Shown: positions 25,140 to 33,702 of the stretch, one piece after another
Layout of the letters: each line of letters begins with the position of its first letter
Numbering within the stretch: the first letter of the stretch is position 1
Source: Sphingomonas sp. OK281
GTDB taxonomy: Bacteria; Pseudomonadota; Alphaproteobacteria; Sphingomonadales; Sphingomonadaceae
Direction: 5' to 3'
Length of the DNA stretch: 64,000 nt
Assembly (NCBI RefSeq): GCF_900115295.1
Contig: NZ_FOVZ01000001.1
Coordinates: forward strand, 248,001 to 312,000
The notes under the pieces: model-generated
Told to the model about the DNA's origin: nothing
Seen by the model: the letters and a program-made list of their open reading frames with translations, nothing else
Database searches by the model: none
Made by a program: the position numbers and the translations under genes

Positions 25140-27323
25140 ATGGGTCGTATTACACGGCGTTTGCTGAAGATATCCGTCGCAACCATGGCTTTTGGGTTGG
25201 CATGGTCCGCGAGCGCGCAGACGACGGGCGGTCCGTCGACTGCGGATCCGGTCGATACGTTCGACCGAACCGAGACGTCCGATCGCGGCGAGATCATCGT
25301 CACCGCAGAGCGCCGCTCGACCGACCTGCAGAAGACGCCGATCGCGATCTCCGTGTTCGGCGGGCAGCTCGCGCAGGATCGCGACATCCGAGACGTGCGC
25401 GATCTGGCCGGGCAGGTCCCCAATCTGTTCGTGCCCCGCACCTCGATCAGTCACACCACGCAGACCTTTTCGTTGCGCGGCGTCGGCGAAAGCGATCCGA
25501 TCCAGGAGCCGGTGCTCGCGGTCTATGTCGACGACGTCTACATCCCGCGACAGATCGGCTCGATGGTGGAGTTCAACGATCTCGAACGGATCGAATTGCT
25601 GCGCGGTCCGCAGGGCACGCTTTATGGGCGCAATTCGAGTGCCGGCGCGCTGCGGATCATAACCCGCGATCCGGACCAGGAAACGCACCTCAAGGCCGCG
25701 ATCGGCTATGGCAGCAAGAACGAGGTCGACGCACGCGCGCTCGTCAGCGGTCCGCTGAGCGATACGCTGGCAGCAAGCTTCTCGTATATCCACCACAGTC
25801 GCGACGGTGTGACCAAGGATCCGACGCTCGGCCACGACGTCAACCGGATCGACGTCGACTCGTTCAGGGGCAAGCTCCGCTGGACGCCGAACGCCGACCT
25901 CGACGTGTTGCTGACCGCCAATCTCGTCCGCGACCGCTCCGACTCGCGTAGCTATATCCCGGTCAACCAGCCGGGTGTCGTGTTCGACAAGCGTACCTCC
26001 TATTCCGAGGTCGAGCCGCTCCAGGATCTCGATGGCCGTTCGGGCTCTCTGCGCGTGAAATACGCGCTCGGCGAGCATCTCAGCCTGAAATCGATCACTG
26101 CGGTCGGCGGGTTCAACCTCGATCCGGTGTCGTACGACAATGACGGCCAGTCCGCGCTGATCCAGAAGAACCTGATCCATTACAATGATCGCTACGTGAC
26201 GCAGGAAGTGCAGCTGAACGGCGATTACGGCGCACTGACCTTTACCGGCGGGCTGTTCTATCTGCACGAACGCTTCTTCGTCGAACGCGACGGGTTCACG
26301 CGCCTCGGAACGTCGCCGACCGCGGCGGTCTCGGGTCTGCGCGCCCACAACATCACGACCACCGACGCCTATGCGATCTTCGGTGAGGCAACCTATCGGT
26401 TCGGGTCGGTATTCAGCGTCACCGGGGGCTTACGCGGTACGATCGAACACAAGGATTTCGTGTTCGACAACAAGGTCATCAACCTCGCACGTGTCCCGAC
26501 CGCGCAGTCGATCGCGGGGGAGGCGGACGAGACGTGGCGTGCGCTGACCCCGAAGGCCTCGGTACAGGCGCAATGGAACCCGCAATTGCTGCAATATGCC
26601 AGCTATTCGCAGGGGTTCAAATCGGGCGGGTACGACAACCGTGCGACGCGGCTCGATCTCGCCACGTTGCCGTTCGCGCCGGAGAAGGTGAGCACCTACG
26701 AAACCGGGCTGAAGGCGACGCTGTTCGACCGTGCGCTGCGGTCCAATGTAGCGGCGTTCTACAATGATTATCAGGACTTGCAGGTGTCGTTCTTCGATCC
26801 TGTCTATCAGGGATCGCGTCGCGGCAATGCTGGCAAGGCGCATAGCTGGGGTGTCGAGATAGAGAACAGCGCCAGCCTGACGAACCGCTTCAGCCTGCAA
26901 CTCGCGGGGGGATATCTCCATGCGACGTTCGACGACTATAAGGGCGCGGGCGGCGCAGGAGTGAACGCCGACGGCAACCGCCTGACCAATGCGCCGAAAT
27001 GGACCGTCACCGGCGGCGCGAGCTACGAACTGCCCTTGGCCGCGGCGGGCTCGCTGCGATTGGCGGCCGACGCCAATTATCAATCGTCCTACTACGTCTC
27101 CGCCCTCAACCGTCCGCAGGATCGCTCGCCGGGGCAGGCTTATGTGAACGGCACGATCACCTGGACGACCCCGAACCCGCATGTCGACGTCGCGCTATCG
27201 ATCCGCAACGTGCTGAACGCGAGCAAGCAGGTTGCGTCGGTCTACAACCCTTCGATCGGTGCGTGGTACAAGAACTTCCCCGATCCGCGCACGGCGTTGC
27301 TGACGCTGCGATTTTCGCAATGA
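25140..27323 (+). CDS. TonB-dependent receptor between sulfur and fucose clusters
   Basis: Outer-membrane receptor of 727 aa. A signal peptide ends near residue 27 (SASAQ), EIIVTAERRS (51-60) is the TonB-box region, and a plug with FSLRGVGESDPIQEPVLAVYVDDVYIPR and RIELLRGPQGTLYGRNSSAGALRIITRDP follows, then a barrel. This plug wording is that of the large FyuA/CirA-like sphingomonad group with no fixed substrate. AAGGGG precedes the ATG at 25140 by 8-9 nt; a TTG directly before it is in frame. The last residues are RFSQ, one past the usual terminal aromatic. It follows the sulfur binding protein by 125 bp, but its promoter shares a motif with fucose genes, so either assignment is possible. 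Confidence 0.9.
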   Translation: MGRITRRLLKISVATMAFGLAWSASAQTTGGPSTADPVDTFDRTETSDRGEIIVTAERRSTDLQKTPIAISVFGGQLAQDRDIRDVRDLAGQVPNLFVPRTSISHTTQTFSLRGVGESDPIQEPVLAVYVDDVYIPRQIGSMVEFNDLERIELLRGPQGTLYGRNSSAGALRIITRDPDQETHLKAAIGYGSKNEVDARALVSGPLSDTLAASFSYIHHSRDGVTKDPTLGHDVNRIDVDSFRGKLRWTPNADLDVLLTANLVRDRSDSRSYIPVNQPGVVFDKRTSYSEVEPLQDLDGRSGSLRVKYALGEHLSLKSITAVGGFNLDPVSYDNDGQSALIQKNLIHYNDRYVTQEVQLNGDYGALTFTGGLFYLHERFFVERDGFTRLGTSPTAAVSGLRAHNITTTDAYAIFGEATYRFGSVFSVTGGLRGTIEHKDFVFDNKVINLARVPTAQSIAGEADETWRALTPKASVQAQWNPQLLQYASYSQGFKSGGYDNRATRLDLATLPFAPEKVSTYETGLKATLFDRALRSNVAAFYNDYQDLQVSFFDPVYQGSRRGNAGKAHSWGVEIENSASLTNRFSLQLAGGYLHATFDDYKGAGGAGVNADGNRLTNAPKWTVTGGASYELPLAAAGSLRLAADANYQSSYYVSALNRPQDRSPGQAYVNGTITWTTPNPHVDVALSIRNVLNASKQVASVYNPSIGAWYKNFPDPRTALLTLRFSQ

Positions 27324-27438
27324 TCGCGCGTGCTATGTTGCTCGGGTCGAGCGATGGCCTGTTCAACAAGGCGTGCCGAAAATGGTGGCATGCGGGAACG
27401 GTGTCGCGCCTGACGCTATAGGCGTTGGTTGCAGGATG

Positions 27439-27514
27439 TGGTGCCGGTTGCAGGAATCGAACCCGCGACATCCAGTTTACAAAACTGGCGCTCTACCAAC
27501 TGAGCTAAACCGGC
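27439..27514 (-). tRNA. tRNA-Thr (anticodon TGT)
   Basis: A 76-nt cloverleaf on the minus strand. The acceptor arms GCCGGTT and AACCGGC pair fully, the anticodon stem-loop is CCAGT-TTTGTAA-ACTGG with TGT, the T arm contains GGTTCGATTCC, and CCA is encoded. A symmetric hairpin terminator lies upstream of its 5' end (27522-27549). Confidence 0.97.
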
Positions 27515-27521
27515 ACACGGC

Positions 27522-27549
27522 AAAAACCCGCGGAATCTCGTGGGTTTTT
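27522..27549. terminator. Bidirectional intrinsic terminator next to tRNA-Thr
   Basis: An 11-bp stem with one G-T wobble (27522-27532 with 27539-27549, 6-nt loop) begins in five A and ends in five T. It can therefore act as an intrinsic terminator in both directions. It separates the tRNA-Thr gene from whatever is transcribed leftward from the GH29 side. Confidence 0.8.
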
Positions 27550-27907
27550 GGTTTATCGATGAAGCGCGTGAGGCAGTCAATCGTAAAACAGGCCGCACAG
27601 GTGTTCGCGAAGCGCGTGTTTGGGGCGAGTGCCGCGCACCATCGGTGAGGACGACCCGGAGCGCCGCCGGTCGTAGAAAATGCAGGACAGGCTTGGGGCG
27701 CACCGCGCTTCCCTGCTTCCGCGGTGACCCTGCGGACGGCATTGCCAACCCTCGCGCGACGTAATCTCGGCACTTCCGACGACCGAGGACGGGACATCGG
27801 TGCTGCCAAGCGCGAGACGGCCGAAATCGCCCGCCATATCTCAATTAGATTATCTGATATTCGTATGCTACGTCAGGCAATATAGTCGGCTGGACGAGGG
27901 GAGCGTG
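27550..27907. other. 358-bp stretch with no gene recognised
   Basis: Between the terminator beside tRNA-Thr and the GH29 gene. Short open frames exist on both strands but have no recognisable fold, good start or codon pattern. The last 60 bp become AT-rich (27840-27875) and hold the shared TATCTGATATTCGTATG motif, the likely promoter of the GH29 gene. Confidence 0.6.
27851..27867 (-). promoter_or_regulatory. Shared motif copy 2, GH29 promoter
   Basis: On the minus strand this reads CATACGAATATCAGATA, 15 of 17 identical to the site at 25085-25101. It lies 40 bp before the GH29 start in an AT-rich patch. The FadR-type GntR regulator at 32719-33441 is the nearest candidate binder. Confidence 0.5.
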
Positions 27908-29539
27908 ATGGATCGGAGGATGTTTATCGCCGGGGCTGGGGCGGGAGTTCTGGCGAGTGCGGCACCGGCGAGCGCGTCGATCAGGTCGACGTTCTTCAAG
28001 GGCAACATTCCCGAGGGCCCATTCCAGCCTTACTGGGAATCGCTGAAGGCCTATGAATGCCCGAGCTGGTTCCGGGACGCCAAGTTCGGCATCTGGGCGC
28101 ATTGGAGCCCGCAGTGCGTGCCCGAGCAGGGCGATTGGTATGCCCGCAACATGTATATCCAGGGCATGCCGCAAAACGTGCATCACGTGAAAACGTACGG
28201 CCACCCCTCGCGCTTCGGTTACAAGGACATCTGCAATCTTTGGAAGGCGGAGCGCTGGGATCCGGCGGCACTCGTATCGCTCTACAAGAAGGCGGGCGCA
28301 GAGTATCTGGTCGCCTTGGCCACGCATCACGACAATTTCGATTGCTGGGATTCCGCCTATCAGCCGTGGAACTGTACCCAGATAGGTCCGAAGCGCGATA
28401 TCGTCGGCACCTGGGCCAAGGAGGCGCGCGGGCAGGGCCTGAAGTTCGGCGTCAGCTACCACGGGACGCCGCATCGTACTTGGGACGAGTTCCTGCCGGT
28501 TCGCTACAAGAGCGACACGACCGGTCCGATGGCCGGCGTGCAGTATGACGGCGTACTGACCAAGGCGGACGGCAAGGGACAATGGTGGGAGGGCCGCGAC
28601 CCCCGTCAACTGAACGGGACCCCGCACCTCAAGGGTTCGCCGAGCCCCGGTTTCGTGCGCGAATTCCTTTTGCGCGTGCAGGACGTCATCGATCGCTACG
28701 ACCCCGACGTCCTGACCTTCGACGATGGCGTCAAGTTCAATTTCGACGCCGGTGGGCCCGCCGCGCCCGACCTGGGCGTGTGGCTGGGCATTCCGGATCT
28801 CGCCCCGCAGATCATCGCCTATTATTATAATCGCAATATGCAGCGTCGGGGCGGCACGTTGCAGGGGGTCGTCGACCTGAAGGAAGTGCCGGAACCGGTC
28901 TGGGGCGCACTGACGCGCGATTTCGAGATGCTGATGGCCGACAAGCTGGAGGCCGAGCCCTGGCAGACCGAAGCGTGCATCGGCGACTGGCATTATGATC
29001 GCAACCTGTTCCAGCGGCATGCCTACAAGACGCCGTCGCTGATGATCCCGCTGTTCGTCGATATCGTCAGCAAGAACGGCAATCTGTTGCTCAGCATACC
29101 GCTGCCCGGACACGGGGAACCCGACACCGATGAAGTGGCCTTCCTGACCGCCATGGCCGAATGGCAGGCGATCAATGGCGAGGGGATCAAAGGGAGCAGG
29201 CCGTGGAAGATTTACGGCGAGGGTCCCTCGACGGTGGCCCAGCCGCTAGGCGGCAACTATAAGCTGGAACAACTGCGGTTCGACCACCGCGATATCCGTT
29301 TTACGACCAAGGGCGACGCGCTCTATGCGTTTGCGCTCGGTTGGCCCGCAGACGGCAAGATCCTGATCCGCGCGTTGCGGGAGGGGAGCGAGCATCATCC
29401 GCGAGCGATCGCGCGGGTCGAGATGTTGGGATCGAACACGAAGGTCGATTGGACGCGCACGCGCAACGGCCTGGAAATAACGACGTCGGGACCGCCGCCA
29501 TCGCGCCATGCCGTGGCTTTTCGAATTCATGCAGCCTGA
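27908..29539 (+). CDS. GH29 alpha-L-fucosidase
   Basis: Exported retaining alpha-L-fucosidase of 543 aa that removes terminal alpha-L-fucose, or the related L-galactose, from glycans. A leader (DRRMFIAGAGAGVLASAAPASA) carries twin arginines. Family blocks follow in order: KFGIWAHWSPQ (59-69), THHDNFDCWDS (139-149) and YDPDVLTFDDG (264-274). The last aligns with the YxPDxLWFDG nucleophile region, so Asp272 or Asp273 is the likely nucleophile. A small beta-sandwich C-terminal domain follows. A GAGGGGAG sits 4 nt before ATG at 27908. It begins the rightward fucose gene set, 40 bp after a shared promoter motif. Note TFDDG in place of the usual WFDG. Confidence 0.92.
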   Translation: MDRRMFIAGAGAGVLASAAPASASIRSTFFKGNIPEGPFQPYWESLKAYECPSWFRDAKFGIWAHWSPQCVPEQGDWYARNMYIQGMPQNVHHVKTYGHPSRFGYKDICNLWKAERWDPAALVSLYKKAGAEYLVALATHHDNFDCWDSAYQPWNCTQIGPKRDIVGTWAKEARGQGLKFGVSYHGTPHRTWDEFLPVRYKSDTTGPMAGVQYDGVLTKADGKGQWWEGRDPRQLNGTPHLKGSPSPGFVREFLLRVQDVIDRYDPDVLTFDDGVKFNFDAGGPAAPDLGVWLGIPDLAPQIIAYYYNRNMQRRGGTLQGVVDLKEVPEPVWGALTRDFEMLMADKLEAEPWQTEACIGDWHYDRNLFQRHAYKTPSLMIPLFVDIVSKNGNLLLSIPLPGHGEPDTDEVAFLTAMAEWQAINGEGIKGSRPWKIYGEGPSTVAQPLGGNYKLEQLRFDHRDIRFTTKGDALYAFALGWPADGKILIRALREGSEHHPRAIARVEMLGSNTKVDWTRTRNGLEITTSGPPPSRHAVAFRIHAA

Positions 29540-29693
29540 GACACGAGCCGGTATCGGTGGGAGGCACGGGCGGCAATGTCGTCCGCCGTATCGCCGGGAT
29601 GAAGCGGTTCGGCCGTGGGCTACACCGTATGGCGGGCGAAATCGCCACTCTCCTTGTACTTATCCACTTGCAATCATGGATAGCAATATGGCG

Positions 29694-29705
29694 TATCTGG
29701 TATTC
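29694..29705 (-). promoter_or_regulatory. Shared motif copy 3, aldo/keto reductase promoter
   Basis: On the minus strand this reads GAATACCAGATA, identical to the last 12 bases of the motif at 25085-25101. On the plus strand the context CTGGTATTCCAG is nearly palindromic, in the style of FadR-type GntR sites. It lies 11 bp before the ATG of the reductase gene, so a bound protein would block initiation. Confidence 0.5.
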
Positions 29706-29716
29706 CAGCCGTGCAA

Positions 29717-30793
29717 ATGATTGCCACGCGGCGTCTGGGCAAAACCGAAACGCACGTAACGCGCGTTGGCTTCGGTGCGGCAACATTCGGCAACCTCTAT
29801 CAGGCAATCGACGATGGCGCGGCCCGGGAGGCTGTCGATGTCGCGTTCGACGCCGGAATCCGGTATTTCGATACAGCGCCTTTCTATGGCTACGGACTAA
29901 GCGAGCGCCGGCTGGGTGACGCGCTACGGGCGCGACGCGACGTGGTTGTGTCGAGCAAGGTCGGCCGCCGCCTGATCGCCGACCAGACGCTTGGCGCGAC
30001 CGCGATGCGCGACGGATTTGCCGCGCCGCTGCCATTCCGCGTCGTTTACGACTATAGCTATGACGGCATCCTGCGTTCGCATGAAGACAGCCTGCAGCGG
30101 CTTGGGTTGGCGCGGATCGACCTGCTGCTGGTCCACGATATCGGCTGGACGACGCACGGCGAAACAAACGCGCGCTATTGGGACCAGTTGACCAGGGGCG
30201 GTGGATTTCGTGCGTTGGAACACCTGCGTGACAGCCGGGCGATCGGCGGGTTCGGCCTCGGCGTGAATGAGACGGCGGTGTGCCTGGATGCGATGCGCGT
30301 TGTGCAACTCGACATGATCCTGCTGGCGGGGCGCTACACGCTCTTGGAGCAGGACGCGCTTGATGCCTTTCTGCCTGCATGCGAGGCAAACGCCGTATCG
30401 GTCGTGATCGGCGGCCCGTACAATAGCGGCATTCTCGCGACCGGGACCATGGGAGAGGGACCATTGCACTATAATTACGATAGCGCGCCCACCGCCATTG
30501 TAGACCGGGTGCGCAGGATCGAGGTGATCGCCGAAGCGCACCGCATACCGCTCGCTGCGGCGGCGCTTCAGTTTCCGTTGGCGCATCCGGCGGTCGCCTG
30601 TGTTCTGCCTGGCCTGACCAGCCATGCACAGGCCGAACGGACGATGCAGCTTTACCGCTGGGCGATACCCGACGCATTTTGGGCGGACCTGCGGCAGGCC
30701 GGGCTGTTGCGCGCCGACGCATCGGTCGGTGTGGTACGGGGCGTAGAGGCGATCGACCACTACGAGCGTGCAGATGGTGGACAGGACCGATGA
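29717..30793 (+). CDS. Aldo/keto reductase, probable L-fucose 1-dehydrogenase
   Basis: AKR-family (beta/alpha)8 enzyme of 358 aa. FGAATFGNLY, the catalytic block FDTAPFYGYGLSERRLG (Asp52 and Tyr57/Tyr59), VVVSSKVGR with the catalytic Lys, and LLLVHDIG are visible. The wording matches the AKR group that oxidises D-threo-aldoses (L-fucose, D-arabinose, L-galactose) at C1 to the lactone with NAD(P). ATG at 29717 is chosen; a GTG two codons earlier is possible and neither has a good Shine-Dalgarno. It lies 177 bp after the GH29 gene and overlaps the next gene by ATGA. It would catalyse the first oxidative step of the fucose pathway. Confidence 0.88.
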   Translation: MIATRRLGKTETHVTRVGFGAATFGNLYQAIDDGAAREAVDVAFDAGIRYFDTAPFYGYGLSERRLGDALRARRDVVVSSKVGRRLIADQTLGATAMRDGFAAPLPFRVVYDYSYDGILRSHEDSLQRLGLARIDLLLVHDIGWTTHGETNARYWDQLTRGGGFRALEHLRDSRAIGGFGLGVNETAVCLDAMRVVQLDMILLAGRYTLLEQDALDAFLPACEANAVSVVIGGPYNSGILATGTMGEGPLHYNYDSAPTAIVDRVRRIEVIAEAHRIPLAAAALQFPLAHPAVACVLPGLTSHAQAERTMQLYRWAIPDAFWADLRQAGLLRADASVGVVRGVEAIDHYERADGGQDR

Positions 30794-31773
30794 GCCAGGC
30801 CACGTCGCCACGTCACCGGATCTGTGTCACCCGGCGTCTTCCGACCGAGGTCGAGGTCCGACTTGCCCGCGATTACGAGACGGTCTTCAACCTCGACGAT
30901 ACGCCGCTGAACGCGGACCAGCTTCGCACGGCGCTGGGCGCGTTCGACGCCGTCGTGACCACCATTACCGACGCGCTGACCGCCGACGTCATCGGTATCC
31001 CGGAACGTCGGGCGCGGTTGCTTGCCAATTATGGTGCCGGCGTCGAGCATATCGATCTGCGTGCGGCCCACGCCGCGGGCCTTGCCGTCAGCAACACGCC
31101 CGGCGCGCTGACCGAGGCGACGGCGGAACTGGCGATCCTGCTGATGCTCATGGCCGCCCGGCGCGCAGGCGAAGGCGAGCGCGAGCTACGTGCCGGGAAC
31201 TGGACCGGATGGCGGCCGACGCATCTCGTCGGGCGATCGCTGGTCGGGGCCACGTTGGGGTTGATCGGGTTCGGGCGGATCGCGCAACGCACCGCAGCGA
31301 AGGCGCGAGGGCTGGGTATGCGGATCCGCTACTTCTCGCGGAGCGCAGCCTCGTTGGAGGTGGAAGCGGCGCTGGAGGCGGGACGTGCTTCGTCGGCCCC
31401 GGCGCTCATGGCGGAGGCCGACATCGTGTCGCTGCACATCCCCGGCGGTGCGCAGACCCATCATTTCCTGGACGCCGCGTTGTTGGCCCATGCCAAGCCG
31501 AGTGCGATCATCATCAATACGGCGCGCGGGTCGGTCATAGACGAGGCCGCATTGGCGGCGGCGCTGAGCGAGGGCAGGATCGCGGCGGTCGGGCTCGACG
31601 TCTACGAGAAGGAACCGACCGTGCACGCCGGGCTTTTGGCCAGCCCGCGCGCGGTGCTGTTGCCGCATCTGGGCAGTGCGACCGACGAGGCGCGTATCGC
31701 GATGGGCATGCAGGCTGCCGACAATCTCGATGCCTTCTTCGCGGGTCGCCCGCTTCCCGACCGTGTCGCCTGA
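30790..31773 (+). CDS. D-2-hydroxyacid dehydrogenase (hydroxypyruvate/glyoxylate reductase-like)
   Basis: NAD(P)-dependent enzyme of 327 aa. The nucleotide-binding motif GLIGFGRIAQ (157-166) and the catalytic residues Arg246 in INTARGSVID, Glu275 in YEKEP and His293 in LPHLG are all present. LLANYGAGVEHIDL and SNTPGALTEATAELAILLML are the phrases of glyoxylate/hydroxypyruvate reductases. Its ATG overlaps the reductase stop (ATGA), and the kinase gene starts 11 bp before its stop. L-fucose degradation needs no such enzyme. Reduction of hydroxypyruvate to D-glycerate for the adjacent kinase is the most economical explanation. Confidence 0.88.
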   Translation: MSQATSPRHRICVTRRLPTEVEVRLARDYETVFNLDDTPLNADQLRTALGAFDAVVTTITDALTADVIGIPERRARLLANYGAGVEHIDLRAAHAAGLAVSNTPGALTEATAELAILLMLMAARRAGEGERELRAGNWTGWRPTHLVGRSLVGATLGLIGFGRIAQRTAAKARGLGMRIRYFSRSAASLEVEAALEAGRASSAPALMAEADIVSLHIPGGAQTHHFLDAALLAHAKPSAIIINTARGSVIDEAALAAALSEGRIAAVGLDVYEKEPTVHAGLLASPRAVLLPHLGSATDEARIAMGMQAADNLDAFFAGRPLPDRVA

Positions 31774-32590
31774 GAAAATCCTGATCCGGGCCGTCGATCA
31801 GGCGTTGCAGGTCCCGCGCAAGCGACCTTTCGTGCTGGGGCTTTGCGGCGCGCAAGGCAGTGGGAAGTCCACGCTGGCGGCCGCGATCGCAGCGCATGTG
31901 CCGCGGACGGCGGTGCTGTCGCTGGATGATCTGTACCGAACGCATGCCGAACGTGCCGCGCTGGCGGCGAAGATCCATCCGTTGCTGGCGACCCGCGGCG
32001 TACCGGGTACGCACGACGTCGATCTGGGTCTTGCGACGTTTGCAGCGCTGGACGAGGGGGCACCCGTGCGGCTGCCACGGTTCGACAAGGCGGCGGACGA
32101 ACGCGTCGATGCCCGCCTATGGCCGACCAGTCCGGAGCGGCCTGCGTTGATCGTCTTCGAAGGCTGGTGCGTCGGCGCGCGGCCGCAAACTGCGGAGGCG
32201 CTGGTCGAGCCGATCAACGCGACCGAACGCGATCACGACCCCTTTGGTCAATGGCGGCGGTACGTCAACGCGAGCCTGGCCGGCGCGTACCAGAGGCTGT
32301 TTGCCCGCATCGATCACCTCGTGCTCCTGCGTGCGCCGAGTTGGGACCGGGTCTTCGATTGGCGGTTGCAGCAGGAGCACGTACTGCGACGCACCGGTTC
32401 GGAGGGTGCGGGCGTGATGACCGACGACGCGGTCCGGACGTTCGTCAGTCATTACGAACGGCTGACGCGTCACATCCTGCAGACCATGCCGGACTATGCC
32501 CACCTTACGCTACAGCTAGATGCGGCGCGCACGTGCGTGGGCGTCCAGCGGTTGGCCGTAACGCCCGAGAACCGGGGTGAGGCCAAATGA
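31763..32590 (+). CDS. P-loop kinase, D-glycerate 3-kinase-like
   Basis: Protein of 275 aa with Walker A GAQGSGKST (29-37). LSLDDLYRT, RGVPGTHDVDLGL and VFEGWCVGARPQ are characteristic of the plant/yeast-type D-glycerate 3-kinase (GLYK) and related P-loop kinases. It would make 3-phosphoglycerate from D-glycerate. The start is taken as GTG at 31763 inside the end of the dehydrogenase gene (11-bp overlap); the frame is open further left, but only as a shadow. It is the last gene of this group before the oppositely oriented GntR gene. Substrate assignment rests on family text and on the neighbouring hydroxypyruvate-reductase-like gene. Confidence 0.85.
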   Translation: MSPEKILIRAVDQALQVPRKRPFVLGLCGAQGSGKSTLAAAIAAHVPRTAVLSLDDLYRTHAERAALAAKIHPLLATRGVPGTHDVDLGLATFAALDEGAPVRLPRFDKAADERVDARLWPTSPERPALIVFEGWCVGARPQTAEALVEPINATERDHDPFGQWRRYVNASLAGAYQRLFARIDHLVLLRAPSWDRVFDWRLQQEHVLRRTGSEGAGVMTDDAVRTFVSHYERLTRHILQTMPDYAHLTLQLDAARTCVGVQRLAVTPENRGEAK

Positions 32591-32718
32591 CCCACGCGTT
32601 GTCGCTGGATGGCTGCCAGCGGCGGCTTCCCATTGCCACGCCTGTCCGAAAATGGATGGCGGCGGTGCAGGTCGACGGGTTGAGCGATCGGCGCTGATCG
32701 GTGCGCGCGATCCGCCGG

Positions 32719-33441
32719 CTAGACCATGCCGATAAGCCGCTGGAGCGCGAGTTGGAAATGCGAGATGAGCGCGGCTTCCGCGGCATCGCCATCGCGCGCC
32801 ACGCAGGCCTTGAGGATGTCGAGATGCTCTTCGAGTGTCCGGATCGCAAGCGGTCGGGTGGTCAGCCAGTCCAGGCGCACCAATGTCACATAGTTCTTCA
32901 GTCGACGGGCGGTGAGTTCGATCAGCGGATTGCGCAACGCTGAAATCAGCGCCCCGTGCAGCCGCTCTTCCAGCCTGTTCAATTCGGCCTCTTCGGTCGG
33001 GGTCCAGCCATTCTCTTTCAGCGCCTTGATCAGCGCGACGTGGTCGTCGACGAGCGTCTGGATTTCGTCGGCATCGCCGCTTTCCGCCAGCGCGCGCGCG
33101 CCCGCCCGCTCGATCAGCGACCTGAACTGATAGGTCGAGCGCGACAGTTCCAGATCCGCACGGACGAAGCGAATGCAGGAGCGGGCGTGGATAGTAACGA
33201 GCCCTTCGGTTTCAAGTCGTCGCAAGGCATCGCGCAGTGGCTGGATCGTCATTCCCAGCAATCGGATAAGATCGGACTGTGAAAGCTCGGCACCAGCCGG
33301 TATCGACCGATCGAACAGTCCTTTCAGGATCGCGGCGTACGCTTTGTCGGCGAGACTCAGTTCGATATCAGCAATTTCAAAACCATCATTGTCGCTTGGT
33401 TTATCAGGCGTTGCCTTTTGCCTCTTTGCTGTCGCACGCAT
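32719..33441 (-). CDS. GntR-family regulator, FadR type
   Basis: Regulator of 240 aa. The winged helix-turn-helix covers about residues 30-100 (LADKAYAAILKGLF, IPAGAELSQSDLIRLLGMTIQPLRDALRRLETEGLV). The all-helical FCD/FadR effector domain follows (RSLIERAGARALAESG, EERLHGALISALRNPLI, LEEHLDILKACVARDGDAAEAAL). Such proteins usually bind a sugar acid or organic acid intermediate. It is divergent from the large TonB receptor and convergent with the kinase gene. It is the only regulator inside the fucose island and probably represses it. The sites at 25085, 27851, 29694 and 33637 are its best candidate targets. Confidence 0.92.
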   Translation of the reverse strand: MRATAKRQKATPDKPSDNDGFEIADIELSLADKAYAAILKGLFDRSIPAGAELSQSDLIRLLGMTIQPLRDALRRLETEGLVTIHARSCIRFVRADLELSRSTYQFRSLIERAGARALAESGDADEIQTLVDDHVALIKALKENGWTPTEEAELNRLEERLHGALISALRNPLIELTARRLKNYVTLVRLDWLTTRPLAIRTLEEHLDILKACVARDGDAAEAALISHFQLALQRLIGMV

Positions 33442-33636
33442 ACGAATTCACCTGTTCTCCGTAGCGTCGGCTCGGCGGCCGCAGCCACTGCCACGCTAAC
33501 CCCTATATGCCGTCGGACCTATTTCGCCAACGGCCTGCTGCGTGGCGCGCGTCTTGGCCGCGGGCAGGCGACCGTCGGGACGACGATGCCAATTTGCGCA
33601 GATCCGCCTGTCAGAAAGACAGCGTGCCATTTTACA

Positions 33637-33650
33637 TATTCCAAACATGC
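33637..33650 (+). promoter_or_regulatory. Possible motif copy 4, fucose TonB receptor promoter
   Basis: TATTCCA, four bases, then TGC, the same arrangement as at 29701-29714 beside motif copy 3. It lies in an AT-rich region 53 bp before the TonB receptor start. The match is short, so this site is tentative. Confidence 0.3.
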
Positions 33651-33702
33651 ACTACTGAAATATCATCGATCATTAGAAACATAATGACACAAAGGGGTTT
33701 GG

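Noticed and set aside
27427..27455. A tRNA-Thr-adjacent attachment site: GGTTGCAGGA is repeated at 27427 and 27446
   Set aside because: The repeat is only 10 bp, no integrase gene is present, and the flanking genes look native in composition. Chance or tRNA 3'-end remnant is enough.
27550..27907. Small open frames between tRNA-Thr and the GH29 gene
   Set aside because: They have no good start signals, no known motif and conflicting frames on both strands. None can be supported as a gene.
33438..33447. GCATACGAAT at the GntR start codon as another copy of the fucose motif
   Set aside because: Only ten bases match, and they overlap the start codon and its first downstream bases, so coincidence is likely.
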